From positions 1 through 39,448 of the forward strand of contig CANROT010000003.1 in NCBI GenBank assembly GCA_947632285.1: 39,448 nt of DNA, given 5' to 3'. The position numbers were made by a program, and so were the translations under genes. Below the pieces are notes generated by a model. That model made no database searches. It saw only the letters and a list, made by a program, of their open reading frames with translations, and was not told the DNA's origin. This stretch comes from an uncultured Clostridia bacterium (GTDB taxonomy: Bacteria > Bacillota > Clostridia > Oscillospirales > CAG-272). Below are positions 17,216 to 26,689 of the stretch, piece after piece. The stretch's first letter is position 1, and each line of letters starts with the position of its first letter.

Positions 17216-19876
17216 ATGAAACACGGACTGCCGAAGCTCTTATCGCTCGTATTGGCGCTCGTCTTTGTTTTCGCGGTTATGCCGCTGACCGTTTCGGCGG
17301 ACGACGAAAATGACGAGGACATCGTCTATCATGTCCGCCCGGTCGTGAACTCGGACGGGGTGACGGTCATCTCCGCGGAGAAGTACCACGCGGCGGAGAG
17401 CGAGCATTTTCAGCTCTTGTGGGGCGACCAGAACAACTCATATATCACCGACGACTGGATCGCGGCGATATTCGATATGTATGAGGCGTGCTGGAAGCTC
17501 TATATCGACGATCTCGGTATGCAGCCGCCGTCGCTCTGTACGTACAGGAACGGCGACCAGAAGACGCACTACAAGGTGAACATTGTCGTCTGGGGCACGG
17601 GGCTGCCCGGCTACCACAACGCCGCCGACCCGAACGAGTGGGCGGCATACGGCGGCATCGACTACGAGGGCTACGGCTACATGATGTGCAGCCGCAGCGC
17701 GATGGAGTCGAATTCATGGGCGCTGCCGCACGAATTCGGCCATGTGACGCACTTTGCGCAGGGGTACAACAGCTGGGCGTCCGGCAATTACCTCGGCCCG
17801 TGGTACGAGGCGATCGGCAACTGGTTCCGCGAGCAGTACCTTTACAGCGATTACTATACGGCGGGCGGCACCCGGACGGATTTTTCGTATCTCATCATGC
17901 GCGCCTCGAGCCTGACGGCGGCGAACGGACGCGCGTACTACGAGGCGTGGCCTATACTCCAGTACCTGACCGAAAACCCGGACGGGCTTGACGGGTACGG
18001 CCCCGATTTTGTCGCGAAGCTGTTGCAGAACGGCAGCTCGAGCGGCTACATATATACGATGATCGCCGAGCACGCCGACGCAAAACTCGAGGATATGCTC
18101 GGATATTTCGCCGCGCACATGGCGACGCTCGATTTTGAGCATCAGAAAAACTATATGGCGAATATGCAGAACGCGGTAAACGACCAGGACTTCTTCTGGC
18201 AGCAGTTCTACACGACGCTCGAGGCGACCCCCGGGTCGGAGCACACATACGCCGTCCCGACGGAGCGCGCGCCGCAGCAGGCTTCATACGTCGTCGCGCC
18301 GCTGAAGGCTGACGGCGACACGTTGTCTGTGACGCTGCGCGGAATGACGGACGCCCCCGGGGCTGCGTGGCGCGCCTGCGTCGTGGCGGTCAAAAAAAGC
18401 GGGACGGAGTATTCGGAGCTGTTCGGTGACGGGGACACGATAAAGGTAGACGTGTCCGGCGCGAAAGAGGTGTATCTGACCGTCGCGGCGACGCCGGCGA
18501 TCGACAAATACGTGAAATACGCCGCGTTCCAGTCGGAAAACGACGTTCCCTTCGGCACAAAGCCGCGATATCCGTTCTGCGTGGAGCTTGACGGTGCGGA
18601 GCCGAAGGTGCGCGAGATCGCGAACGGCGGCGCGGGCGCCCCGCACCCGAACGGCGGCGGATTCGTCGCCAAGACCGCAAAAGTCAGCGAGAGCGTGTAC
18701 GTCGGCCCGGACGCGAAGGTGCTCGGGAATGCGGTCGTTACCGGAAATGCAAGGATCGAGGATCACGCGGTCGTCATGGGCTCCGCGAGGGTGTCCGACA
18801 ACGCCGTCATAGACGGCTGCGCCGTCGTGGCGGGCAGCGCCGTCGTCGGCAAGGACGCCTATGTCGGGGACAGCGCCGTTGTGACCCGAAATGCGAGCGT
18901 TTACGGGCACGCACGGGTCATCGAATCGGCATATGTTGCCGGAAACTACAAGGTCTATGAAAACGCGACCGCGAAGGGGCTCGCGCTCTGCCTCGGCGGC
19001 GGGGCGCTCAAGGGCGACGCCGTCGCGGACGGGGATTTCTTCGAGGACGGCGGGCTGACGATCGGGTCCGGCACCGCGTTCGGCTATTTTCCGTCGCTCG
19101 GCGACAGCAGCGCGCAGAACGCGTACATAAACAAGCTCCGCAAGACAGACGGACTTATACTCGGCTATACGTTTGACAAAGGGGACAACGAATTTTTGAC
19201 AAACCCGCAGTACGGCTCGACATACGCGGCGGTCAACGGCGCGAGATGGGAGCGCGGCGGCGTCGAGACCGCGATGGGGTATTACAATTTCACCGCTGAG
19301 GACAGCATCACGCTCGACGGGCAGGCGCTGTCGTCAAACGAGCTGCAAATATTCCTTTCCGCGATGCTGAAAAAGAACGGCGGCAGCCTTCTGTCATTTG
19401 AAGGGAGAAACGGTTCGCTTTCGCTCACGTCTGACGAGGAGGGTAAGCTCACCTTCGAGCTGGAGGTCGAGGGCGAAAAAGTGACGCTCACAACGAAGTC
19501 CGCCGTCCCGGTCGATGAGTTCACAAACATTTACGTCACGTTCGCGGACGGAGCGGCGGCGCTGACCGTGGGCGATATTACGCACGACGTCGTGAAGACG
19601 GACATCTGCCCTCGCGACATCGGCGCGACATACGGTACGCTGGGCGGCGGATTCAAGGGGGCCGTCGACCTGGTGAGGTTCTACCGCAATAACGCGGAAA
19701 ACGTAGAGATGGAGGTCAACGTGCCGGCGGCGGAGCCCGAGGAAACGGAGCTGACGACGGAGACCGCCCCCGCCGAAGACGGCGGCGGATGCGGCTCCGC
19801 GGTAGGAGGCATCGGCATGTTGTACATCGCGGCAGCCCTCTCGGCCGCAGTATGGCTCGGAAAGAAGGAGCGGTAA
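17216..19876 (+). CDS. Large secreted protein: DUF6055-like putative zinc metalloprotease domain, hexapeptide beta-helix region, LamG/ConA-like region, C-terminal GGGCGS-TM-KKER tail
   Basis: ATG 17216 with signal peptide (LPKLLSLVLALVFVFAVMPLTVSA); LPHEFGHVTHFAQG (HExxH at 17729-17743); VYVGPDAKVLGNAVVTGNARIEDHAVVMGSARVSDNAVI; C-terminal DGGGCGSAVGGIGMLYIAAALSAAVWLGKKER. Confidence 0.8.
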   Translation: MKHGLPKLLSLVLALVFVFAVMPLTVSADDENDEDIVYHVRPVVNSDGVTVISAEKYHAAESEHFQLLWGDQNNSYITDDWIAAIFDMYEACWKLYIDDLGMQPPSLCTYRNGDQKTHYKVNIVVWGTGLPGYHNAADPNEWAAYGGIDYEGYGYMMCSRSAMESNSWALPHEFGHVTHFAQGYNSWASGNYLGPWYEAIGNWFREQYLYSDYYTAGGTRTDFSYLIMRASSLTAANGRAYYEAWPILQYLTENPDGLDGYGPDFVAKLLQNGSSSGYIYTMIAEHADAKLEDMLGYFAAHMATLDFEHQKNYMANMQNAVNDQDFFWQQFYTTLEATPGSEHTYAVPTERAPQQASYVVAPLKADGDTLSVTLRGMTDAPGAAWRACVVAVKKSGTEYSELFGDGDTIKVDVSGAKEVYLTVAATPAIDKYVKYAAFQSENDVPFGTKPRYPFCVELDGAEPKVREIANGGAGAPHPNGGGFVAKTAKVSESVYVGPDAKVLGNAVVTGNARIEDHAVVMGSARVSDNAVIDGCAVVAGSAVVGKDAYVGDSAVVTRNASVYGHARVIESAYVAGNYKVYENATAKGLALCLGGGALKGDAVADGDFFEDGGLTIGSGTAFGYFPSLGDSSAQNAYINKLRKTDGLILGYTFDKGDNEFLTNPQYGSTYAAVNGARWERGGVETAMGYYNFTAEDSITLDGQALSSNELQIFLSAMLKKNGGSLLSFEGRNGSLSLTSDEEGKLTFELEVEGEKVTLTTKSAVPVDEFTNIYVTFADGAAALTVGDITHDVVKTDICPRDIGATYGTLGGGFKGAVDLVRFYRNNAENVEMEVNVPAAEPEETELTTETAPAEDGGGCGSAVGGIGMLYIAAALSAAVWLGKKER

Positions 19877-19917
19877 TCGCGCGCAGCCGATCCCGATGCG
19901 GCGGCGAAGCAAAACTT

Positions 19918-19955
19918 TACCCCCGGCAAGGTGCATGGGCACCTTGCCGGGGGTA
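19918..19955. terminator. Hairpin terminator (perfect 17-bp stem)
   Basis: tacccccggcaaggtgc-atgg-gcaccttgccgggggta. Confidence 0.8.
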
Positions 19956-20003
19956 TTGTTGTGCGCTCGGCCAACCGACCGAGCGGGGGCGGAGTTATAT
20001 TTT

Positions 20004-20333
20004 TTACCGTTTTTTCACTCTGCCGCCCGTATTCATAAAGATGACCCCGCCGACGCACACGAGGACGATGAGTCCGACGCTGAGCCACAAAAGCATCATC
20101 TTATGAAACAGAAACGCAGCGACGGCGAAAAGAGAGCACGCCGCGCACAGAAACATAATTATGCTCATGTATTTAAAGAGCTTTTTTTCGTCATATTGTT
20201 TCTTTCGGTACAGCGGCGCGGTGTTATATCCGGCGATGAGAAAGCCGCCCTTTCCGGTGCGGAAAACGACGCCGAGTATAACGAACAGCACGGTGAAAAA
20301 AGCAAATATGGCAGCAGGCATATCCGTCCTCAC
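20004..20333 (-). CDS. DUF3784-like small membrane protein
   Basis: 109 aa; three TM segments; GKGGFLIAGYNTAPLYRKKQYDEKKLFKYMSIIM resembles the DUF3784 signature. Confidence 0.65.
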   Translation of the reverse strand: MRTDMPAAIFAFFTVLFVILGVVFRTGKGGFLIAGYNTAPLYRKKQYDEKKLFKYMSIIMFLCAACSLFAVAAFLFHKMMLLWLSVGLIVLVCVGGVIFMNTGGRVKKR

Positions 20334-20791
20334 CTCCCGCAGATGCTGTCCAGAAGTCCGCGGCAGCCCTCGGATATATCGCGGTACGCGGTGTCAAAGT
20401 CGCCGGTGTACCACGGGTCGTCGATGTCCTCGCCCCGCCTCTCCGTAAAGTCGAGCAGCTTTTTAACTTTGCCGTCCGGGTCGCCGCCGGTTATGCGGAG
20501 GATGTTCGAAATATTGTACCTGTCCATGCCTATGATGAGGTCGAAGTCGTCGTAATCCCGCCGTGTGAGCTGCCGCGCCGCCCTGCGCTCAAACGGGATG
20601 CCCTCGCGGCGCAGCTTTGATTTTGTGCCGTAGTGGATGTCGTTCCCAATCTCCTCGGTGCTCGTCGCCGCGGATTCGATGTGAAATTCGCCGCCGCGCT
20701 TTTTCACCATGTCCTTGAGCACGAATTCCGCCATCGGAGAGCGGCATATATTCCCGTGGCAGACAAAAATTATCCGGTTTTCGGTTTTCAT
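20330..20791 (-). CDS. Low-molecular-weight protein-tyrosine phosphatase
   Basis: 153 aa; IIFVCHGNICRSPMAEF P-loop; DLIIGMD; DDPWYTGDFD acid loop. Confidence 0.93.
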   Translation of the reverse strand: MKTENRIIFVCHGNICRSPMAEFVLKDMVKKRGGEFHIESAATSTEEIGNDIHYGTKSKLRREGIPFERRAARQLTRRDYDDFDLIIGMDRYNISNILRITGGDPDGKVKKLLDFTERRGEDIDDPWYTGDFDTAYRDISEGCRGLLDSICGR

Positions 20792-20881
20792 AGCGTTAAG
20801 GTCCGTTTCAAAATGTCAAATTACCCGCACGAGCGGGTCGGGGGAGGCCCCGGATGACGGAGTCTCCCTTCCCGCATACAG

Positions 20882-21085
20882 CTATTCGATGTCGAGCTCC
20901 GGCGGGACGTCGAGCTCGTCGGAGACGTATTTGCCGTTCTTCTTGCGCTGGCGGACGCACTCGGTCAAAAGGTATTCGATCTGCCCGTTGACGGAGCGGA
21001 AATCGTCCTCCGCCCACGCGGCGATAGCGGCATAGAGCTTCGGTGACAGACGCAGCGGGACCTGTTTTTTCTCGTTGTCCGCCAT
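20882..21085 (-). CDS. Arc-type (ribbon-helix-helix) DNA-binding protein
   Basis: 67 aa; [44 protein letters not shown] matches Arc/RHH pattern; directly follows SPFH gene. Confidence 0.75.
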   Translation of the reverse strand: MADNEKKQVPLRLSPKLYAAIAAWAEDDFRSVNGQIEYLLTECVRQRKKNGKYVSDELDVPPELDIE

Positions 21086-21086
21086 G

Positions 21087-22124
21087 TCAATACAGGCTGC
21101 CGGAATTCACGACGGGCTGTGCGTCGTGGTTCCCGCAGAGGACGACGAGCAGGTTCGAGACCATCGCGGCCTTGCGCTCCTCGTCGAGCGTCACGGTCCC
21201 CTTTTCGTCGAGGCGTTCGAGCGCCATTTCGACCATGCCGACGGCGCCGTCGACGATCATCTTGCGTGCGTCAATGATGGCGGACGCCTGCTGGCGCTGG
21301 AGCATAACGGCGGCGATCTCGGTCGCGTATGCGAGATATGTGATGCGCGCCTCGATTATCTCGATCCCCGCCTCGTCGACGCGCGCCTGTATCTCGTCGC
21401 GTATGCGGGAGGCGACGAGCTCGGAGGAGCCGCGCAGGCTGCCGTCGTCCGCGATGCCGTCGCCGGTCGTGTCCACGTTCGGCGCGACGTCATAGGGGTA
21501 GAGGCGGACGATGTTGCGCAGCGCGCTGTCGCACTGGAGGGAAAGGAATTCCTTGTAGTTGTCGACGTTGAAGACCGCCTTCGCGGTGTCAACGATGCGC
21601 CACGTCACGGCGATTCCGATCTCGATTGGGTTGCCGAGGCAGTCGTTGATCTTCTGGCGGCTGTTGTTCAGCGTCATGATCTTGAGCGACAGCTTTTTCG
21701 AGACGGGCTCCGCCTGCGTTGAGGAGGTGCCGTTCGTTGTTACGACGGTCGCGATGGACGAAACGTCGCCGGACTGGTTCAGCTTTGTCTTTGCCGCCGG
21801 GTTGACGGAGACGCAGAACGGATTGATGGCGTAAAAGCCGTTGCCCTTGAGCGTGCCGATATATTTGCCGAACAGCGTCAGCACGAGCGCCTCATTCGGG
21901 GCGAGAATGCGCAGCCCGCAGAGCGGGATCCATGCGAAAGAAAAAACGAGCAGCGAGACGACGAGAAGCGCGGTCGAGGCGGCGTCCGTAGTGCCGCTCT
22001 CCTCCGCCGCGTCAAGTCCGATGCCGCCGAAAATGACCCCGGCGATGGCGGCGAGCGTGATCACGATGCAGACGATGAGCGTTGCCATGCCGTGCTTTTT
22101 GTTTGAAAGAACGATCTCATTCAT
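21087..22124 (-). CDS. SPFH (band 7/stomatin-like) domain membrane protein
   Basis: 345 aa; two N-terminal [35 protein letters not shown]...[46 protein letters not shown]. Confidence 0.9.
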   Translation of the reverse strand: MNEIVLSNKKHGMATLIVCIVITLAAIAGVIFGGIGLDAAEESGTTDAASTALLVVSLLVFSFAWIPLCGLRILAPNEALVLTLFGKYIGTLKGNGFYAINPFCVSVNPAAKTKLNQSGDVSSIATVVTTNGTSSTQAEPVSKKLSLKIMTLNNSRQKINDCLGNPIEIGIAVTWRIVDTAKAVFNVDNYKEFLSLQCDSALRNIVRLYPYDVAPNVDTTGDGIADDGSLRGSSELVASRIRDEIQARVDEAGIEIIEARITYLAYATEIAAVMLQRQQASAIIDARKMIVDGAVGMVEMALERLDEKGTVTLDEERKAAMVSNLLVVLCGNHDAQPVVNSGSLY

Positions 22125-22143
22125 GATTATTACCTCTCATATT

Positions 22144-22170
22144 CTTGTGATATCATAATGATATCACAAG
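22144..22170. promoter_or_regulatory. 27-bp perfect palindrome (13-bp arms, 1-nt centre): putative operator of SPFH-Arc operon
   Basis: cttgtgatatcat-a-atgatatcacaag; covers the -10 and likely transcription start of the minus-strand promoter. Confidence 0.85.
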
Positions 22171-22186
22171 CGCGCCCGCTTGTCAA
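22158..22186 (-). promoter_or_regulatory. sigma-A type promoter of SPFH operon
   Basis: Minus strand TTGACA (22186-22181), 17-bp spacer, TATCAT (22163-22158). Confidence 0.65.
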
Positions 22187-22218
22187 TACTTGGCGAAGAA
22201 TTTTTTTGCGGCAAAAAA

Positions 22219-22248
22219 GCTCGCGGGGAGAAAAATCTCCCCGCGAGC
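22219..22248 (-). terminator. Intrinsic terminator after TrkH
   Basis: gctcgcggggaga-aaaa-tctccccgcgagc; followed on the minus strand by ttttttgcc. Confidence 0.85.
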
Positions 22249-22262
22249 ACGGCACCGTATTT

Positions 22263-23717
22263 TTATTTCCTTCCGTTCCACGTGGACGGGACGAAGAGCA
22301 GGAGCACCGGGAAGATGCCGAGCCTTCCGAGCAGCATATCGAACGCGAGCAGGAGCTTTCCGACGGGCGAATAGCACGTATACGCCATCGCCGGGCCGAC
22401 GAGGCCGAAGCCGGGCCCGACATTGTTTATGCACGCGAGCACGGCGCTCAGGTTCGTCTCTAAGTCGCAGCCCTCGATCGAGAGCAGCAGCGTCGAGAGC
22501 GAGACGAGGATCATGTAGACGAAGAAGAACACGCCGCAGCGCGCGAGCGTGCTGCGCTCGACGACCTCGCCGTCCATCTCGATAGTCGGGACCGCGTGCG
22601 GGTGCAGGAGCTTTTTGATCTCGTTGCGGAACGCCTTCCACATTATGACGAGGCGCGTGACCTTGACGCCGCCGCCGGTCGAGCCGGCGCAGGCGCCGAC
22701 GACCATCAGAATGAGCAGCACCACGTGCGAAAATTCGGGCCACGGCTCGTAATCGAGCGTTGTGCCGCCGGTCGTTGTGATTATCGAGACGACCTGGAAG
22801 AATGCGTGATGAAACGCGACCTTTGCGGAGTCAAAAAATTTCAGCACGTTGACGGTCACGGCGGCGACGGAGACGCCGACTATCGCGAGATACGCGCGCA
22901 GCTCGCTGTTTTTGAAGACGCGGCGGAACTCGCCTATGAGAATGAGGAAATATATGTTGAAGTTGACGCCGAACAGCAGCATGAAGACGGCGAGCGTCGT
23001 CTGGCAGAACGGGCTATAAGAGGCGAAGCTGTCGTTTTTGATGGAAAATCCGCCCGTTCCCGCCGTGCTGAACGACGCGGTCACCGCGTCAAAGACGGGC
23101 ATTCCGCCGCAGATAAGGATAATGATCTGCAAAACCGTCAGCCCGAGGTAGATCGAATAAAGTATGCGCGCGGTCAGGTGGAGCTTGGGCGCGAGCTTCC
23201 CCGCCGTCGGCGTCGGGCTCTCGGCGCGCATTATCTGGAACGACATGCCGTTCCCGCGCCCGTCCGGTCCGAGCGCGAGCAGGAAGATGAGCACGCCCAT
23301 GCCGCCGAGCCAGTGAGTGAACGAGCGCCAGTATAAGACGCTCATCGGCAGCGACTCGATGTCGGTGAGTATCGTCGCGCCCGTCGTCGTAAAGCCGGAA
23401 ACCGTTTCGAACACCGCGTCTATGAACGACGGTATCGCGCCCGACAGCGTCATCGGGAGCGCGCCGAAAAGCGAGATCGCGACCCACGAGAGCGCAACGA
23501 TGACGCAGCCCTCGCGCGAGAAAATGTTCCGGTTCTTCGGCTTAAAGCAGAATATCAGCAAGAGCCCGGCGCCTGCCGCCACGGCGATCGAGACGGCGAA
23601 CGCGACGGCGGACGTCAGCCCGTCCGCGAATATCGCCATTATGAGCGACGGCAGCATCGTCGCCGATTCGAGCAGCAGGATCCGCCCAAGATAGTTTGAG
23701 ACGATCTTGTAATTCAA
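22263..23717 (-). CDS. trkH: TrkH/KtrB family potassium uptake protein
   Basis: 484 aa multi-TM with pore motifs TVSGFTTTGATIL, STAGTGGFS, TTTGGTTL; ACAGSTGGGVKVTR. Confidence 0.93.
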   Translation of the reverse strand: MNYKIVSNYLGRILLLESATMLPSLIMAIFADGLTSAVAFAVSIAVAAGAGLLLIFCFKPKNRNIFSREGCVIVALSWVAISLFGALPMTLSGAIPSFIDAVFETVSGFTTTGATILTDIESLPMSVLYWRSFTHWLGGMGVLIFLLALGPDGRGNGMSFQIMRAESPTPTAGKLAPKLHLTARILYSIYLGLTVLQIIILICGGMPVFDAVTASFSTAGTGGFSIKNDSFASYSPFCQTTLAVFMLLFGVNFNIYFLILIGEFRRVFKNSELRAYLAIVGVSVAAVTVNVLKFFDSAKVAFHHAFFQVVSIITTTGGTTLDYEPWPEFSHVVLLILMVVGACAGSTGGGVKVTRLVIMWKAFRNEIKKLLHPHAVPTIEMDGEVVERSTLARCGVFFFVYMILVSLSTLLLSIEGCDLETNLSAVLACINNVGPGFGLVGPAMAYTCYSPVGKLLLAFDMLLGRLGIFPVLLLFVPSTWNGRK

Positions 23718-23729
23718 GGCACGCCCCCC

Positions 23730-25106
23730 TTAGTTCCTGACGGCGTCGCGTTCAAAGATGTCGCGCAGGTCCCCGACGGTGCGGTCCGCCGTCGTGACGA
23801 CGATGACGGTGTCGCCCGGGTGGAGCGTGTCGTTGCCGTTCGGAATTATGACCTGATTCGACCGCGTGATGCAGGCGATGAGAACATTTTGCTTGAAGCG
23901 GAGCCTGGAGAGCGGAATGTCGATGTGCGGCGTCGCGTCCGTGACGAGGAATTCGAGCGCCTCCGCCTTTCCGTCGACGAGGCGGTGGAGCGCGCGGATC
24001 GAGTCCTCGCCGCTGTTCGATATCGCGCGGATATAGCGAATGATCTCGTTCGCCGTCAGTTCCTTCGGGCAGACGACGGAGCCGACGTCCCGATCGGAGA
24101 ACAGGCGCAGATACTCGTTGCGGTCGATCTTCGTGACCGTTTTCTTTATGCCCATGTGGCTGCAATACATTGAAATGATGAGGTTTTCCTCGTCAACGCC
24201 CGTCAGCGTTATGACCGCGTCAAAGTTATCGACGCCCTCGGATTCGAGAAAGCCGCGCTGGGAGGCGTTTCCGTTTATGACGAGTGCTCTCGGGAATCGG
24301 AGCTGGAATTCTTCCGCGCGCGCGCGATCCTTTTCTATCACCTTGACGCTGACGCCGGAGCGCAGAAGCTCATCTGTCAGATATTCCGCGATTCTGCCGC
24401 AGCCGATGATGAGGACGCCGCGTATCTTCTGCCGCATAAGGCCGAGAGATTTTACAAGGACGGCGAGGTCGATGCGCGCCGCGGTCACCGTTATCCTGTC
24501 TCCGGCGCGCAGCGTGAAGCTGCCGTTCGGGATAGTGACCGTGTCGTCGCGCTCGACGGCGCAGATAAGGACGCGCAGGCCGAGGATCCCGGACGCCTCG
24601 TAGAGCTTTTTGCCGTCGAGCGGGCTGCCCTCGGCTATCTTCATTTCGACAAGCTCGACGCGCCCCTTGTCAAACGAGTCGCGCTTTAAAAACGACGGTA
24701 ACTGTATTATCCTGTAGATCTCGTTTGCCGCCATGTGCTCGGGGTTGACGGCCATCGCGAGCCCGAGATCGTCGCGCAGAAACTGAATGTGGCGCGAATA
24801 CTGCGGGTCGCGGACGCGCGCCATCGTGTGGCGGCAGCCGAGCTTTTTCGCGGAGAGGCAGCAGAGCAGGTTTTTCTCGTCCGCGTCGGTCATGGCGATC
24901 AGGACGTCGCCCTTTCCGGCGTCCGCGCGGCGCAGCGTGTCAATGGCAGCGCCGTTGCCCTCGATGGTGAGGACGTCGAGCGTTTCCTGCGCCTCGGTGA
25001 GCACGTCGGTGTCCGTGTCGATGAGCGTTATATTGTGGTCCTCGTATGAGAGGCGCTCGGCGATAGAAATGCCGACCTTTCCTCCGCCTACGATGATGAT
25101 GTTCAT
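23730..25106 (-). CDS. trkA: Trk system potassium transporter TrkA (two RCK units)
   Basis: 458 aa; MNIIIVGGGKVGISIAERL...LIDTD and second VLIIGCGRIAEYLTDELL...VKVIEKDR Rossmann motifs; 12 bp upstream of trkH. Confidence 0.94.
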   Translation of the reverse strand: MNIIIVGGGKVGISIAERLSYEDHNITLIDTDTDVLTEAQETLDVLTIEGNGAAIDTLRRADAGKGDVLIAMTDADEKNLLCCLSAKKLGCRHTMARVRDPQYSRHIQFLRDDLGLAMAVNPEHMAANEIYRIIQLPSFLKRDSFDKGRVELVEMKIAEGSPLDGKKLYEASGILGLRVLICAVERDDTVTIPNGSFTLRAGDRITVTAARIDLAVLVKSLGLMRQKIRGVLIIGCGRIAEYLTDELLRSGVSVKVIEKDRARAEEFQLRFPRALVINGNASQRGFLESEGVDNFDAVITLTGVDEENLIISMYCSHMGIKKTVTKIDRNEYLRLFSDRDVGSVVCPKELTANEIIRYIRAISNSGEDSIRALHRLVDGKAEALEFLVTDATPHIDIPLSRLRFKQNVLIACITRSNQVIIPNGNDTLHPGDTVIVVTTADRTVGDLRDIFERDAVRN

Positions 25107-25268
25107 ATATTTTCTCCCTCTCGGGTCGACTCCATATTTTTACGGCTACATAATAGCACAAGCGAGTGACTTTTTCAAGGGCAGTTTTGCGACTATAAAA
25201 AGATTTCCCGCGCCCGGGAATGCGGCGGGAAAGGCATAAAATATTTTTAACACGGCTTAAAAATAATG

Positions 25269-25290
25269 GGCGGTGCCGCAGCACCGCCCG
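25269..25290 (-). terminator. Intrinsic terminator after histidine kinase gene
   Basis: gggcggtgc-cgca-gcaccgccc; minus strand continues attattttt. Confidence 0.75.
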
Positions 25291-25306
25291 CCAGATCAAA
25301 TATGAG

Positions 25307-26689
25307 TCAGCACTGAATTTTTATAATGACCTGTGCGCCCCCGGTCGCATCGGAATTTTTCAATATGAGCTGTCCTTTGTGCTGTTTAATAATGCTGTCC
25401 GCAATATACAGCCCCATGCCGAAGTGCATATCGGAGGTTCGGCTTTTATTTCCCATAAAGAATTGTTCCCGCGCACGGTGCAGCTCTTCCTGCGTAAAAC
25501 CTCGCCCCTCGTCTGTTACGGAGATCAAAAGAAAGTCGTCCCGCCTTTGCACGTCCATATAAACCGTTCCTTTTTTGGGGGAATGATCCGACGCATTGTC
25601 TACGGCGTTCATAATTGCTCGCCCCAGCAATAGTTTATCCGCTTTGAATGTGCCGAGATCAGCTCCTTTCTCCATGCGCAGATATATTTCTCTTGTAAGA
25701 CAAAGGGAACTTGCCTGCGTCTCGATCTGCTCCATATAATCGGCAACGTCGACCTCCTCCAAATCGATCCGGTACCCGGCCGCTGTTCCTGATATATCGA
25801 TCAGCGCCTTGATATATGTGCCGATCTGCTCGGCGCTTTCCGTAATATATCCCGCATATAGCCGCTGTTCACCGTCAAGCACCGTTTCGCTTAAGAGGTC
25901 GATATTTCCCCGGACGACGGTCAAGGGCGTTTTCAAATCGTGCGCAAGCGCCGCGATCTGCTCCCTTTGCATTTGCTCAGCGCTCCATTGTTTTTCCAAA
26001 GAAGTTTTTAAACTGTCTTTCATAGAAGAGAAAGAGCGCAGCACATCTTCAAACTCTCTGATCTTTGAGTGCCCCACTTCAAAATCAAGATTTTCCCCCG
26101 CGATCTGTTCCGTTGCATCAAAAAGCGGGGATAGCTGTGCCCGCATGTTTTTTGCAAATTTTGCCGTCAATAAAGTGCAGACCGTGATACAGTTTATCCC
26201 CATAAGGATATAGAGCAAAATTTCCGGAGAGGGAAAATGATCATAAAGCCACTCGTTTATGAACTGTGAGCCGATGTAATATTGCAGCACAACGTATTCA
26301 TTTTCACGAGTAACAAGCAAATACTGCCGGTTGAGGTTCCGGTTTATCCTTCCGGTCGCGGCATATTCCATGGCCCGGTCCAAATCGCCACCCTCAAGCG
26401 TCGTGTCGATCACATGATAACTCTTATCCAAAAGTAAATATTTGCATCCCATAGGCAGCTGCACGTCCCCAAGCTCCGGCGCCGCGGCAATGACAGGAAC
26501 AAGACTTTTTGTGCTCTGCTCCGAGTAATCGGCATAAGTAATAAATCCCGCACCCGTTCCGACTATAACAAGACCGAAAGGAATGACGACCGAACATGTC
26601 AATCCGATCAACAGCATACACAAAAATTTCCAAAACAGCGCTTTCAGAGATGCCGGTTTATTTACTCCCATTTGTACCCTATCCCCCAA
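25307..26689 (-). CDS. Sensor histidine kinase (two TM, HAMP-like, HisKA, HATPase_c)
   Basis: 460 aa; ALAHDLKTPLTVVRGNIDLL H-box; NAVDNASDHSPK N-box; VTDEGRGF G1; GMGLYIADSIIKQHKG G2. Confidence 0.92.
   Translation of the reverse strand: MGDRVQMGVNKPASLKALFWKFLCMLLIGLTCSVVIPFGLVIVGTGAGFITYADYSEQSTKSLVPVIAAAPELGDVQLPMGCKYLLLDKSYHVIDTTLEGGDLDRAMEYAATGRINRNLNRQYLLVTRENEYVVLQYYIGSQFINEWLYDHFPSPEILLYILMGINCITVCTLLTAKFAKNMRAQLSPLFDATEQIAGENLDFEVGHSKIREFEDVLRSFSSMKDSLKTSLEKQWSAEQMQREQIAALAHDLKTPLTVVRGNIDLLSETVLDGEQRLYAGYITESAEQIGTYIKALIDISGTAAGYRIDLEEVDVADYMEQIETQASSLCLTREIYLRMEKGADLGTFKADKLLLGRAIMNAVDNASDHSPKKGTVYMDVQRRDDFLLISVTDEGRGFTQEELHRAREQFFMGNKSRTSDMHFGMGLYIADSIIKQHKGQLILKNSDATGGAQVIIKIQC

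Noticed and set aside
15924-17216. 430-aa minus-strand ORF opposite dus
   Set aside because: Shadow ORF of a well-supported Dus gene; Arg-rich, no domain pattern.
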